Source: Planctomycetota bacterium | GTDB taxonomy: Bacteria > Planctomycetota > Phycisphaerae > UBA1845 | Assembly (NCBI GenBank): GCA_024278775.1 | Contig: JAJRSP010000172.1 | Location: 1 to 30,538, forward strand | Length of the DNA stretch: 30,538 bases | Reading direction: 5' to 3' | In this document: positions 16,516-25,261 of the stretch, one piece after another | Position numbering within the stretch: the stretch's first letter is position 1 | How the letters are laid out: each line of letters starts with the position of its first letter | Position numbers and translations under genes: made by a program | Notes under the pieces: generated by a model | Database searches by the model: none | Told to the model about the DNA's origin: nothing | The model's input: only the letters and a program-made list of their open reading frames with translations

Positions 16516-17295
16516 TCATGGTTTCTGCGGTTTGACCGGTTGCCGAAGTATCGTGCGCATCTTCTCGGGTTTGGTTCGGTTGGGATCGGTCAAGTAGATT
16601 TCATGATGATAGCCGTTGGGTACGAGCTTGTGCTTGTCGCGAAAAGCCACCATCGCCGCGATCGTGGCCATCTCATCGGCGTAGGAACCTTTGTGAAGCA
16701 CCTGCACGCAACGGCCCTCTTCCAGTGTCGTCAGCCGCACACGGCTCGCGGCGGTATCCTTTCCGCGGCCGGCAACGCCCGCAATCGCCTCGGCTACGTT
16801 GGCCTCCGTGATATACTCCGGCGTCCGAATCAATAGGCGCCACTTCCACGATTCGCGCGGTTCGTTGAAAAAGTCACTATCGTCCTTTGTTCCCCACCAT
16901 AACGCTTCGAGCGGTGCCACCTGGTAGTCGCGACCCGCCATTTTGCTTTTTATCATGACACCGTACGCGACACCATAAATCGCACCTACACTTGCTACGA
17001 ATTCTGGGCTGCCCGGTGCCCCTTGACCATCGATAGCCAGGTAGGTGGCCTCGCCGACATCGATGATCGTCGGATCCTTCGGCTCGGCGTATTCGTCCTT
17101 GTGTCGTTTGAGCAGATCGAGTTTCTGGTCAGTGGTCATGATCTTGGAATCCCCTTCGGCTAAAGACCGGTGAGTGGGAAGCAAACAAACACACATCATC
17201 ACGCATGCGCAAACGAGGCAGAAATGGGAACCTGTACGCGGCGCTATTCCTAACGAGCTACCGTGTTGTGGATCATGGGTTAATCGAGTCATCAT
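16516..17295 (-). CDS. GyrI-like domain protein with an N-terminal export signal
   Basis: Residues about 55-255 match the stand-alone GyrI-like small-molecule-binding family. Visible segments are LDLLKRHKDEYAEP, a central APLEALWWG..D.SDFF...WKWRLLIRTPEYITE stretch, and near the C-terminus YHHEIYLTDPNRTKPEKMRTILRQPV. Before it lies about 50 residues with a hydrophobic, cysteine-rich core (SHFCLVCACVMMCVCLLP) ending in SLAEG, which reads as a signal peptide or membrane anchor. The first ATG at 17295 has GGAGA 8 bases upstream and begins 2 bases after the stop codon of the AraC-family gene, so it is the likely start. An internal ATG at 17139 with a looser AAGGGGA site would give the usual cytoplasmic form. 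The family binds small hydrophobic or cationic ligands; the ligand here is unknown. Confidence 0.85.
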   Translation of the reverse strand: MMTRLTHDPQHGSSLGIAPRTGSHFCLVCACVMMCVCLLPTHRSLAEGDSKIMTTDQKLDLLKRHKDEYAEPKDPTIIDVGEATYLAIDGQGAPGSPEFVASVGAIYGVAYGVMIKSKMAGRDYQVAPLEALWWGTKDDSDFFNEPRESWKWRLLIRTPEYITEANVAEAIAGVAGRGKDTAASRVRLTTLEEGRCVQVLHKGSYADEMATIAAMVAFRDKHKLVPNGYHHEIYLTDPNRTKPEKMRTILRQPVKPQKP

Positions 17296-17297
17296 TG

Positions 17298-18197
17298 TCA
17301 GTTCTCCAAAGGGATGCAGAGGTCTGTCACGAGTTTTTCGGGCGCGGTGTTCATCGGTGCGTTGCGATAGAACTCCAGCGCCGGCGCGGAGCGAACCTCT
17401 CTACCGCTCCTGGGCAACCATTCGCCGAATAGTCGGGCATAGGTATCCGAGAGACCGGAATAGGGTCCGATGTGCCGCGTCATGGCATACGTACCACCGG
17501 CGATTTGCTGCAAGGCGACCGCCCCCTCCGGCTCGACTACGCGATCGACCACGATACACGTGTCACAACGAAGCCGATCCGGCGGTGTCACATCGGGATC
17601 ATCGTACACGGCACCAAAAGAGACCGTAGCCGGGCCCACCAGGCCGCGTGGGACAGCCCACGCAAACAAAGCGGTCCAGGTATCACCCACTCGGTCGTAC
17701 GGTCCGACGTGGCGCATGAAGATGACACGCATCGGGTCGATCGTTTGTAAGCTTACATCCATTGCGGGCTCCTTGTGGGTCGCAGGTTCAAAAGCGTCGA
17801 GCACACCGTCTGGCTCGTAGTGAACACGTGGATCGGACCGGTCAAACACCGCGTGTCGTGCCTTCTCACGAAAACCGGACGGCGACACGTCAAACATCGC
17901 GCCAAATGCCCGGGTGAAGGCCTCGTGCGATTCGTAGCCGGCTTCAAAAGCGGTCGTCGTTACCGATTGATCGGTTTGCTTCAGCCGATGCGCCGCCCGT
18001 TCAAGGCGGAGCCGCCTGACATGTTTTTGAAACGATTCACCGGTCATCCCACGGAACACCCGATGAAAATGATGCGGGGAGAAGTTGGCCACGCCGGCCA
18101 GCTCATCCAGACCGAGCGTATCGTCCAGGTGCTGCTGAATATGGACCAACACGCGAAGCATGCGTTGATTGTAATCGGCCCGTGTATCGGGTTTCAT
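17298..18197 (-). CDS. AraC-family transcription regulator with GyrI-like sensor domain
   Basis: A 299-residue two-domain regulator. Residues about 8-108 form the AraC-type double helix-turn-helix (LDELAGVANFSPHHFHRVFRG, then AFEAGYESHEAFTRAFGAMF). Residues about 145-297 form a GyrI-like effector-binding domain with the paired RHVGPYDRVGDTW and RHIGPYSGLSDTY segments that characterise this fold. The arrangement is that of Rob-, SoxS-fused or BmrR-like drug sensors, with an N-terminal DNA-binding half. The ATG at 18197 has AGGAG 7 bases upstream; the 120-codon extension to 18557 is Arg/Ser-rich, runs over the end of the next gene and is not used. It is coupled to the exported GyrI-like gene just downstream, which is its most likely target or partner. 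Confidence 0.92.
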   Translation of the reverse strand: MKPDTRADYNQRMLRVLVHIQQHLDDTLGLDELAGVANFSPHHFHRVFRGMTGESFQKHVRRLRLERAAHRLKQTDQSVTTTAFEAGYESHEAFTRAFGAMFDVSPSGFREKARHAVFDRSDPRVHYEPDGVLDAFEPATHKEPAMDVSLQTIDPMRVIFMRHVGPYDRVGDTWTALFAWAVPRGLVGPATVSFGAVYDDPDVTPPDRLRCDTCIVVDRVVEPEGAVALQQIAGGTYAMTRHIGPYSGLSDTYARLFGEWLPRSGREVRSAPALEFYRNAPMNTAPEKLVTDLCIPLEN

Positions 18198-18309
18198 GTT
18201 ACCACTCCTACCGGGAGGATACCTCTGTGCGCATATCAATGCTTGACCATTTTTGCGAATTACAAGCACCATGGTGACGGCAATGCGGCTCTGACGAACC
18301 GGGGGAATG

Positions 18310-19857
18310 CTACGGTGAAGTGCGGGGTGCGTCGAGCCGTGTGGCGAGCGTCCGACCCGCGCCGCGCCACCGTACCAGATACAGCGTGCCCGAGCGCGGC
18401 GACTCGGTCGAAGCGATGACTTCGGATGGTCCGGGGTTCCAGGTGAGGTAGAGCGCACCTGCAGGAACCTCATCGCGTTCACAACGGGCCCGCGACGACA
18501 AGTAGTGGTGCCAAGACCCGGCACCCGTGACAGCCACCGACGGCACGCCGAACTCACCCATCACGGCAAGATCATTCAGATCCGTGTAAACGGGGCCGCC
18601 ACGATAAGCACCCGCTACGTCGTCGCGAAGATCGAAAAGGGCGTGCGTTCGGTCCATCGCGAGACCGTATACCTCATAGAAATCATGCTTGGTGGGGAGG
18701 ACCGACAGCGTAAGCAGGAGGCCGGCCAGGAGGGTCATACGCGGAAACCGCGCCGTATACTGCCGGAGCATCAACACACAAAGAATCATCAGCGCCGGCA
18801 CGGCGGGGATTAGATAGCGAGCGGCCTTGGATTCATACAGGTGCAGCATGGCCACGCGCGACCCGACGATGGCCAACAGAAGAATCACCAATGCGCATTG
18901 CGGGCTGTGGCGCCACTCACGTCGACGTGACATCAGCCAGATCGCGCTCACCAGACCGCCGACAAACAATCCGACGGGAAGCTGCGGAAAAGCCCGCACG
19001 TAAAACCACACATCGTTGACGCTGTGGGCTTGGATGGCAAAAGAACCTTCCACGGGCGCGAGAGGATTACCGAACCCATAGGCGAAGGCGATCAGGAAAG
19101 GTACGAACGCGACGAACCAACCGATCGTGTACTCCAACCCCTCGCGCAGGCGTCGCTGCAACACATAGACCAACAGAAACGCGGGCACGACCGACACGTA
19201 CCCCCAATGCAGCATGAACAGCAACAGACAGACGACACCCGCTCCCCACGCCCGGCGCGTCATAAAGAGGTAAATCGCGACCAGCGTGAGAAAAATACCG
19301 GGCATCTCGGTAAGACTTAGCACGTTGTACAAACGCACATCGGCGCAGACCATAAACAAGGCCAGGCCGGCGGGTACCGCTCGCGGCGAAACAAGTCGAC
19401 GCAATATCAAAAAGAGCGTAGCCGTCGCGCCGATGTGGGCCAACCCTGAAATCATCCGACAGTGTGTGCCGAAGATCGCAAAGAGCAACGGCAACAGCGG
19501 CGGTCTGTGGACGGCGTAGGGAAGTGACGATCCACCCGTAAACCGATGCGCGTTGATCAGGTACCAGTTCTCGTCGTATCCCTGAATCGCGTTGAGAGAT
19601 GCCAGGTACAGCGCGCTGGCGATTTCCACGACGGCCAACAACGCGAGACCGGTGCCTTCATATCCGGGCGTGCCGCGGGTGACGCCCGAGGCAGGGGGCC
19701 ATAACGACTCGGTGGTACTGCTCGTTTTGGCATCCAAACCAACGCACTCCCCAGCATTCACTCGCAACGTACACGCACCGCTACCAGGGCTATCGGACCC
19801 GAATACAGCGGACCTGAGGACGTACGACCACTCTACACACGCTAGCCAAAGCCCCAC
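18310..19857 (-). CDS. Multi-pass GT-C glycosyltransferase (GT39/ArnT-like)
   Basis: A membrane protein of up to 515 residues with about ten hydrophobic segments from residue 69 onward. The first extracytoplasmic loop after membrane segment 1 reads GYDENWYLINAHRFTGG...YAVHRPPLLPLLFAIFG. This matches the acidic D-E motif and HRPPL element of GT-C enzymes that transfer sugars from polyprenyl-phosphate carriers. The acceptor is unknown. The start is uncertain: the frame opens with GTG at 19857, but a TTG at 19737 has a better ribosome site (GGGGAG, 9 bases upstream) and removes a low-complexity N-terminus. It is divergent from the methyltransferase-GT2 gene, so the two may share a glycan or lipid-linked sugar pathway; that is inference from adjacency. 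Confidence 0.8.
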   Translation of the reverse strand: MGLWLACVEWSYVLRSAVFGSDSPGSGACTLRVNAGECVGLDAKTSSTTESLWPPASGVTRGTPGYEGTGLALLAVVEIASALYLASLNAIQGYDENWYLINAHRFTGGSSLPYAVHRPPLLPLLFAIFGTHCRMISGLAHIGATATLFLILRRLVSPRAVPAGLALFMVCADVRLYNVLSLTEMPGIFLTLVAIYLFMTRRAWGAGVVCLLLFMLHWGYVSVVPAFLLVYVLQRRLREGLEYTIGWFVAFVPFLIAFAYGFGNPLAPVEGSFAIQAHSVNDVWFYVRAFPQLPVGLFVGGLVSAIWLMSRRREWRHSPQCALVILLLAIVGSRVAMLHLYESKAARYLIPAVPALMILCVLMLRQYTARFPRMTLLAGLLLTLSVLPTKHDFYEVYGLAMDRTHALFDLRDDVAGAYRGGPVYTDLNDLAVMGEFGVPSVAVTGAGSWHHYLSSRARCERDEVPAGALYLTWNPGPSEVIASTESPRSGTLYLVRWRGAGRTLATRLDAPRTSP

Positions 19858-19951
19858 GGCACCCCATCCGATGAGCCGGGAGCGGTGTACCGCGCTTTCA
19901 GTGCTAGTGGGGCGGGGTAGGTCGAGTTACACACGCGAGGCAGGACTGACC

Positions 19952-21481
19952 ATGGGGTGGATATCCACAACGGAACGGACGGCAGGTACAGCGCCATCAG
20001 CCGCTGTAACGCTACCCCCGAACCGGCCGTCGGAATTGCCGGTGCCGGCCGGTCCCGCGCTGTCCACGCTACCCGGTGTCACATCGCACACACAGCCCCG
20101 ACCGACCACCGACAGGGTGCCGCGCCACCTCCCGTATTACTACCGTCGGATTTTGGCGCAGCTATCACGCATGGTGGAACCCGGCACACGGGTTCTCGAT
20201 ATCGGCTGCGGCACTGGCGAGCTTCTGGCTCACCTCAAACCGAGCGTCGGCGTCGGCGTGGACCCGAACCGAGAATCGCTGGTTGAGGCGCGACACCGAC
20301 ATCCCCATCTCGACTTCATCGAGATGCCCGGCGAAAACGTAAATCAGCTCTCTGTCAAATTCGACTATGTCATCATCTCGCAGGTGCTCTGTGAGGTGTA
20401 CGACGTCGGCAAACTCTTTGCGGCCGTGCTGGCGGTCTGCCACTACCGCACGCGCGTCATCATCGTCCAGGGCAGTCGCGTGTGGCAGCCTGCACTCAAG
20501 CTCGGAGAATGGCTCCGTATCAAGCGTCCCTCGAACGATCACAACTGGCTGCCGGCTGACGAGATGAAGCACCTCATGCGAATGAACGGGCTCGAACCGA
20601 TACAGACTTCCGGTTTGACGCTCGTCCCACTTCCCGTGCCGCTGGTATCCGGCTTGATCAACCGGGTGGTGGCCAATCTGCCGATCTTTCGGCAATTTTG
20701 TTTGAATTACATCACGGTCGCTCGTTCGTTACCTGCCGCGCAAGCCGCAGCCGATGCGTCGAGCAGCCTTACCATCGTCGTTCCGGTACGCAACGAAGCC
20801 GGCAACATCGCACCGCTTCTCGATCGCATTCCGCAAATCACCGAATCACAGGAAGTCATCTTCGTAGAGGGGCACAGTCAGGATGACTCGTGGAACGTCA
20901 TCCAGCGTGTGGTTTGCGGTTATCAAGGACCGTTGCGGGTTCGCTGCATGAAGCAAACCGGAGAAGGCAAAGGCGATGCCGTCCGCCAGGCGTTCGCACG
21001 GGCGTCGGGCGATGTGCTGATGATTCTCGATGCCGACCTGAGCGTGTCGCCGGAGGAACTCCCAGCTTTCTATCACGCGATCACGTCGGGTCAGGGCGAA
21101 TTGATCAACGGGTCACGCATGGTCTATCTCATGGACCGCAAGGCGATGCGATTTCTGAATCTGCTGGCGAACAAGCTGTTCGGCTGGCTTTTCACTTTTC
21201 TGATCAACCAACGCTGCCGGGATACGCTCTGCGGCACCAAGGTTCTTATGCGACGAGACTACGAGCGCATCGCCGCCAACCGCGACTATTTTGGGGGCTT
21301 GGACCCGTTTGGCGATTTCGATCTGCTGTTCGGTGCCTCGCGATTGAGCCTGAAGATTCTCGACCTGCCCATCCACTACAAGGCACGCACCTACGGCGAA
21401 ACGAACATCTCGCGCTTCCGCCATGGGCTCATGCTGCTGCGTATGTGCGCGTTGGCAAGCCGAAAGCTGAAATTCGTCTGA
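19952..21481 (+). CDS. Bifunctional SAM-dependent methyltransferase / GT2 glycosyltransferase
   Basis: A 509-residue fusion. Residues about 60-258 are a class I methyltransferase with motif I VLDIGCGTGELLAHL (81-95), the acidic VGVDPN after strand 2 and an FDYVIISQVLCEVYD strand 4 region. Residues about 272-505 are a GT2 domain of the dolichol-phosphate-mannose-synthase type: LTIVVPVRNEAGNIAPLLDR, then LMILDADLSVSPEELP with the metal-binding DAD (360-362), and later DPFGDFDLLFGA and the C-terminal ETNISRFRHG. The N-terminal 50 residues are a Pro/Thr-rich linker. The ATG at 19952 has AGGA 7 bases upstream. A likely product is a polyprenyl-phosphate sugar, possibly used by the divergent GT-C enzyme; the methylated substrate is unknown. 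No strong C-terminal membrane segments are seen. Confidence 0.9.
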   Translation: MGWISTTERTAGTAPSAAVTLPPNRPSELPVPAGPALSTLPGVTSHTQPRPTTDRVPRHLPYYYRRILAQLSRMVEPGTRVLDIGCGTGELLAHLKPSVGVGVDPNRESLVEARHRHPHLDFIEMPGENVNQLSVKFDYVIISQVLCEVYDVGKLFAAVLAVCHYRTRVIIVQGSRVWQPALKLGEWLRIKRPSNDHNWLPADEMKHLMRMNGLEPIQTSGLTLVPLPVPLVSGLINRVVANLPIFRQFCLNYITVARSLPAAQAAADASSSLTIVVPVRNEAGNIAPLLDRIPQITESQEVIFVEGHSQDDSWNVIQRVVCGYQGPLRVRCMKQTGEGKGDAVRQAFARASGDVLMILDADLSVSPEELPAFYHAITSGQGELINGSRMVYLMDRKAMRFLNLLANKLFGWLFTFLINQRCRDTLCGTKVLMRRDYERIAANRDYFGGLDPFGDFDLLFGASRLSLKILDLPIHYKARTYGETNISRFRHGLMLLRMCALASRKLKFV

Positions 21482-21545
21482 GAAGCCCCGCCAGATACCG
21501 CCCGCGCGGCGACTTCGTAGAGCTCCGTGCCACCGCAGACATTCC

Positions 21546-24500
21546 CTACGGTCCCTGGCAATCAATGGGCGTGGCGTAGGGATACGGGTTGCTGAGAAAC
21601 GCTTCTACGGCCGCGCGGATGTCCTTGAAGTCAACCACACCATTGGGTACCTCCGGGTCGAGATCGCACGCACTGAATGAGGGGGACGGCGAGTTCTGCA
21701 AGAAGCACGCAACGAGCCCCTGAATGTCCCGGAAGTCCGCCAAACCGTCCGGCCCGGAACCCGCCACGGGACCGGTCACATCACCCCACACCGCCGTCCG
21801 CACCGAAATGGGTGTGGAGCGCGTCCCATCCGCCTGCTCCACACATACCCAATAGTCCGTCGATGGCGTCACGGAGAAACCGGTAACATTGACGGGGCTA
21901 GCCCACGCCGCAGCCGGTAAAAAGGCAGCCTCGCTCTTGGTATCCATAAGCAGCGCCACGTTGTCCCCTCCCCCCGAGGGGAAACCGGCGAAACGCTCTG
22001 CGCCACCGGCACACTGAACGACAATGGCCACGTCCTGCATGAGATTCGCAGGAAGTTGGACTTGGAGGAATCGAGAGCCGTCTGGCACCACCGTCTGTGC
22101 GATGTCGCACTCGTCAGGCACCCCGTTGCCATCGGCATCTTGAGACGTGCCCGCTATGATATCGCACGTGTCAGCTTGGCCATTGCCGTTGCAATCAGCC
22201 GTGCCGGGGCCTACGCCGCAATCCGTCCGCACGACCACGATCGCCGGAGCGAACGAGGTGATGGGAATGTTGACGTTATCCTGATCGGAATAAAATGATT
22301 GAACAAAATCCTGGATGAAGCCTATCGTAAACGTACCGGCCGCGTCCACCGGCACATCAAGAACCAGTGTCCCCGCGTAGCGAAAGATTCCATCGTCAAT
22401 AACGGAATCACTGGCACTCAGGAGAACGGCCCCGAGCACAGGATCCGGATCGATGATATTGACGGCATGGATGTCGTCCAAACCAAAAAACACATAGTCC
22501 GGGCGTGTGGGATCCACGACAAAAGCGCCGTTATCCGAGCAGACACCGGCAGTACACACGCTGTTGTAGCCGGGGCAATCTGCGGCCACCGTGCAGGGGA
22601 TGTCGATAGTCGGCAACGTCAAGACCCCGGTGTCACCGCTGGAGAACCCCGCCGAGTCAATCCGCGCTTGGTAAAGCTGCAGCCTCGTCTGTCCGGTGAG
22701 GTTGGGATCCCATCCGGATACCCTGATGTCGAACGTGACACGCTGACCGGCTCCGAGTATCTGGATCGTATCACCGGTAATCGCGTGCGACCCGGAAGCT
22801 GCCACTGGCACAAGCGAAAGCCCCTTGACATCGCAGACATCCGGAACACCGTTGCCATCGAGATCTTTAGAAATCCCACTGGCCAGATCGCAGACATCGA
22901 GTTGACCGTTGACATTACAGTCGGCAGACAAACCACTCACCATATCGCAAACATCAGGAACGCCATTGCTGTTGCAGTCCGTCCCGCACTCATCCGGAAT
23001 GCCATCCGCATTGCAATCGCCGCTCGTGCCGGTAGCAGTATCGCACTCATCAGGAATGCCGTTGGCATTGCAGTCGGCGCTGAAGCCGCTGGTAATATCG
23101 GCGGCGTCAACAACGCCGTTGCCGTTGCAATCCGACTCACATTCATCCGGAATACCGTTACCGTCTGCATCCATACTGAAGCCGATGGCAATATCGCAGC
23201 CGTCAGCTTGACCGTTGGTGTTGCAATCAATACCAACGGGAAACGCGTCACAACCCGTCTCCACGACCACCGCTGCCGGTACGAAATCGGTAATCGCGAT
23301 GCCCAACCCGTCTGCACTACTGAAGATGGTTTGAACATTGTCAAAACCGATAGTGAAGGTTCCGGCCGCGTCTCCCGAAACGTCAAGGACTATCGTCCCC
23401 GCGTAGCGCAGGATCCCCGTATCCGTAACCGCTTCAGCAGCGTTTATCGTAATAGCCGTCAAACTGGGATCCGGCTGAATGTGGGCCGCAGCACTCGTCG
23501 TTGGGATGCCGAAGAACACATAATCCGTTCGGGATTCATCAATAAACAAAGCCCCGTTGGTAGAACACACGCCGGCCGAACACACACCATCCGAAAGGGG
23601 ACAATCCACATCCGCGGCACAGGGAATCGCGATATTCGGCACGGTCAAAACGCCGGCCGCGCCACTCGCGAACCCGGTCGAATCAATTACGGCCTGATAC
23701 GCTCTCAGCTTGGTCTGCCCGGAGTGGGTGGGATCCCACCCGGATACGAAAACCTCGAACGTGACACGCTGACCGGAACCGAGAACCTGAATCGTGTGAT
23801 CCGTAATCGCGTGGAAGCCGGAAGACGCCACGGGTACCAGCAATACCCCGTTGACTTCACAGCTGTCCGGAACGCCGTTGCCGTTAAGATCCTGGGAAAC
23901 TCCGGAGGCGATATCGCATACGTCGAGTTGGCCGTTGGAATTGCAATCGGCAGCCAGACCACTCAACAGATCGCAGACATCGGCAATGCCATTGACGTTG
24001 CAATCCGTACCACATTCATCCGGAATGCCGTCGGTGTTGCAATCCCGGCTTGTTCCATCGGCGAGATCGCACGAATCAGGAACGCCGTTGAGATTGCAAT
24101 CGGCAACGACGCCATCCGCGATATCGCAACCATCGGCGATTCCATTGGCATTGCAATCCGGCTCACACTCATCCGGAATCGTATTGCCGTTGCAGTCCAT
24201 ACTGACACCAGTGGCAATGTCACAGGCGTCCGATGCACCGTTGCCGTTGCAATCGGATTCTACGGGAAACCCCCCGCAACTTGTCTCCACGACCACGACC
24301 GCCGGCGTAAACAAAGCGATGGGGATGCTGATACTGTTCGGGTCGGCCATGAATGTGAACGCGAGATCCTGGTTGAACCCGATTGTGAAAGTACCGGTCG
24401 CGTCCGCGGGAACGTCAAGGATGAACGTCCCCGCATAACGATCGGTACCGTTGTCGGTGGCCGAGTCAATGGAATCCCACGGCAAAACCCCAAGACGCGG

Positions 24501-25019
24501 ATCGGGGGAGATGATATCAGAGGCAGCGAGAACCCGCGAGCCGTGGAACACGAAATCGAGACGTGACTCATCAACCATCAACTCCGCACTGGTCTTGCAC
24601 ACTCCGCCGGTACAGGTATCAAAGGAGTCAGGGTTAGGGCAATCGGCATCCACACCGCACGAAATGGGAATGTACGGAAAAATCAGCACGCCGTTAGTAC
24701 CGCTTGAAAACCCGGAGGAGTCGATCGTGGCTTGATAAAGACCCAGTTTTGTAGCCCCGGTCTGACCGGGATCCCAACCCGCCACTCGAATGTCGAAGGT
24801 GATGCGCTGAGCGCCGGGGAGCAGGTGGATCGTACTTCCGCTGGTAGTCGCAAAACCGGAAGACGAAACCGGCACCAGTGAAATCTCCTGAGCCTGGATA
24901 GGCCTCGGACCGACCACCAAACTACCTAACGCAAAACTCCCCACCACTAAACTGACTGTAAACGGGGCAAAAAGCGAACTGCCACGCCCAAGAACTGTGC
25001 GCGTCACTGCGGTCTTCAT
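21546..25019 (-). CDS. Giant secreted protein, three tandem modules with thrombospondin-3-like repeats and dockerin-like end
   Basis: From the ATG at 25019 (GAGGAG 8 bases upstream) the protein has 1157 residues. A signal peptide ends near IQAQE (about residue 44). Three copies of a beta-rich domain follow (starting near 45, 394 and 735), each containing 'GQRVTFDIRVSGWDP', a cysteine loop like CAADVDCP...CSAGVC, 'DYVFFG', 'RYAGT.VLDV' and 'AGTFTIGF'. After each comes a run of calcium-binding DCNxNGxPDxCD repeats: eight, eight and two units. One unit in the second run reads VDAADI and has lost its usual cysteine. The C-terminus has two acidic loops (about 1080-1140) followed by helices, a dockerin-like pair. 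It is probably an extracellular or surface structural or adhesive protein; the partner is unknown. Confidence 0.9.
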   Translation of the reverse strand: MKTAVTRTVLGRGSSLFAPFTVSLVVGSFALGSLVVGPRPIQAQEISLVPVSSSGFATTSGSTIHLLPGAQRITFDIRVAGWDPGQTGATKLGLYQATIDSSGFSSGTNGVLIFPYIPISCGVDADCPNPDSFDTCTGGVCKTSAELMVDESRLDFVFHGSRVLAASDIISPDPRLGVLPWDSIDSATDNGTDRYAGTFILDVPADATGTFTIGFNQDLAFTFMADPNSISIPIALFTPAVVVVETSCGGFPVESDCNGNGASDACDIATGVSMDCNGNTIPDECEPDCNANGIADGCDIADGVVADCNLNGVPDSCDLADGTSRDCNTDGIPDECGTDCNVNGIADVCDLLSGLAADCNSNGQLDVCDIASGVSQDLNGNGVPDSCEVNGVLLVPVASSGFHAITDHTIQVLGSGQRVTFEVFVSGWDPTHSGQTKLRAYQAVIDSTGFASGAAGVLTVPNIAIPCAADVDCPLSDGVCSAGVCSTNGALFIDESRTDYVFFGIPTTSAAAHIQPDPSLTAITINAAEAVTDTGILRYAGTIVLDVSGDAAGTFTIGFDNVQTIFSSADGLGIAITDFVPAAVVVETGCDAFPVGIDCNTNGQADGCDIAIGFSMDADGNGIPDECESDCNGNGVVDAADITSGFSADCNANGIPDECDTATGTSGDCNADGIPDECGTDCNSNGVPDVCDMVSGLSADCNVNGQLDVCDLASGISKDLDGNGVPDVCDVKGLSLVPVAASGSHAITGDTIQILGAGQRVTFDIRVSGWDPNLTGQTRLQLYQARIDSAGFSSGDTGVLTLPTIDIPCTVAADCPGYNSVCTAGVCSDNGAFVVDPTRPDYVFFGLDDIHAVNIIDPDPVLGAVLLSASDSVIDDGIFRYAGTLVLDVPVDAAGTFTIGFIQDFVQSFYSDQDNVNIPITSFAPAIVVVRTDCGVGPGTADCNGNGQADTCDIIAGTSQDADGNGVPDECDIAQTVVPDGSRFLQVQLPANLMQDVAIVVQCAGGAERFAGFPSGGGDNVALLMDTKSEAAFLPAAAWASPVNVTGFSVTPSTDYWVCVEQADGTRSTPISVRTAVWGDVTGPVAGSGPDGLADFRDIQGLVACFLQNSPSPSFSACDLDPEVPNGVVDFKDIRAAVEAFLSNPYPYATPIDCQGP
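22101..24887 (-). repeat. Three tandem in-frame modules of about 1 kb within the giant gene
   Basis: Approximate units are 23841-24887, 22818-23840 and 22101-22817 (the last truncated in its calcium-repeat part). At DNA level units 2 and 3 are closest: the 20-mer ending GACACGCTGACCGG at 22731-22750 recurs at 23757-23776, while unit 1 has several changes there. The order of long (19-residue) and short (13-residue) calcium repeats is the same in units 1 and 2, so whole modules were duplicated rather than single repeats. Confidence 0.85.
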
Positions 25020-25080
25020 CACTTCGGCTCCTCGCGATAGAGTTGAAACATCGGGACAAAACCCTACGTTCTACGAACGC

Positions 25081-25109
25081 AGCCTAACGCACTGCCAGGC
25101 CAAAGTCAA
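25081..25109 (-). promoter_or_regulatory. Possible promoter of the three-module secreted protein gene
   Basis: The minus strand has TTGACT (plus-strand 25104-25109; 5 of 6 to consensus), 17 bases, then TAGGCT (25081-25086; 3 of 6). The predicted start near 25074 leaves a leader of about 55 bases to the ATG at 25019. The -35 is strong and the -10 weak. Confidence 0.38.
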
Positions 25110-25185
25110 CGAAAAAATGGGCTGAAACGGGCCAAAAAGCCGCTTTAGGGAACAATGCCCACGCGACGAAGGGGCTAAAACCTCG

Positions 25186-25191
25186 TACAAT
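25186..25191 (+). promoter_or_regulatory. Possible -10 element for the phosphoglycerate mutase gene
   Basis: TACAAT matches the -10 consensus at 5 of 6 positions and lies about 70 bases before the ATG at 25262. The base context 17 positions upstream (GCGACG) is a poor -35 element, so this would be weak or activator dependent. Confidence 0.3.
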
Positions 25192-25261
25192 GCACCGCGG
25201 TGCCCCCTATGGGCGGAACAGGATGACGCTACCACACGCGGCAACTTCGAGCCGAGGGACG

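Noticed and set aside
22299..24566. A 755-codon open frame on the plus strand
   Set aside because: It is the antisense of the repeated calcium-binding modules of the minus-strand giant gene. Its protein is a periodic 'IRNAVAVAI' pattern created by the repeated codons, with no ribosome site.
22101..24887. A CRISPR-like array of short periodic repeats
   Set aside because: The periodicity follows codons of 13- and 19-residue calcium-binding repeats in one open frame, without constant repeats or unique spacers.
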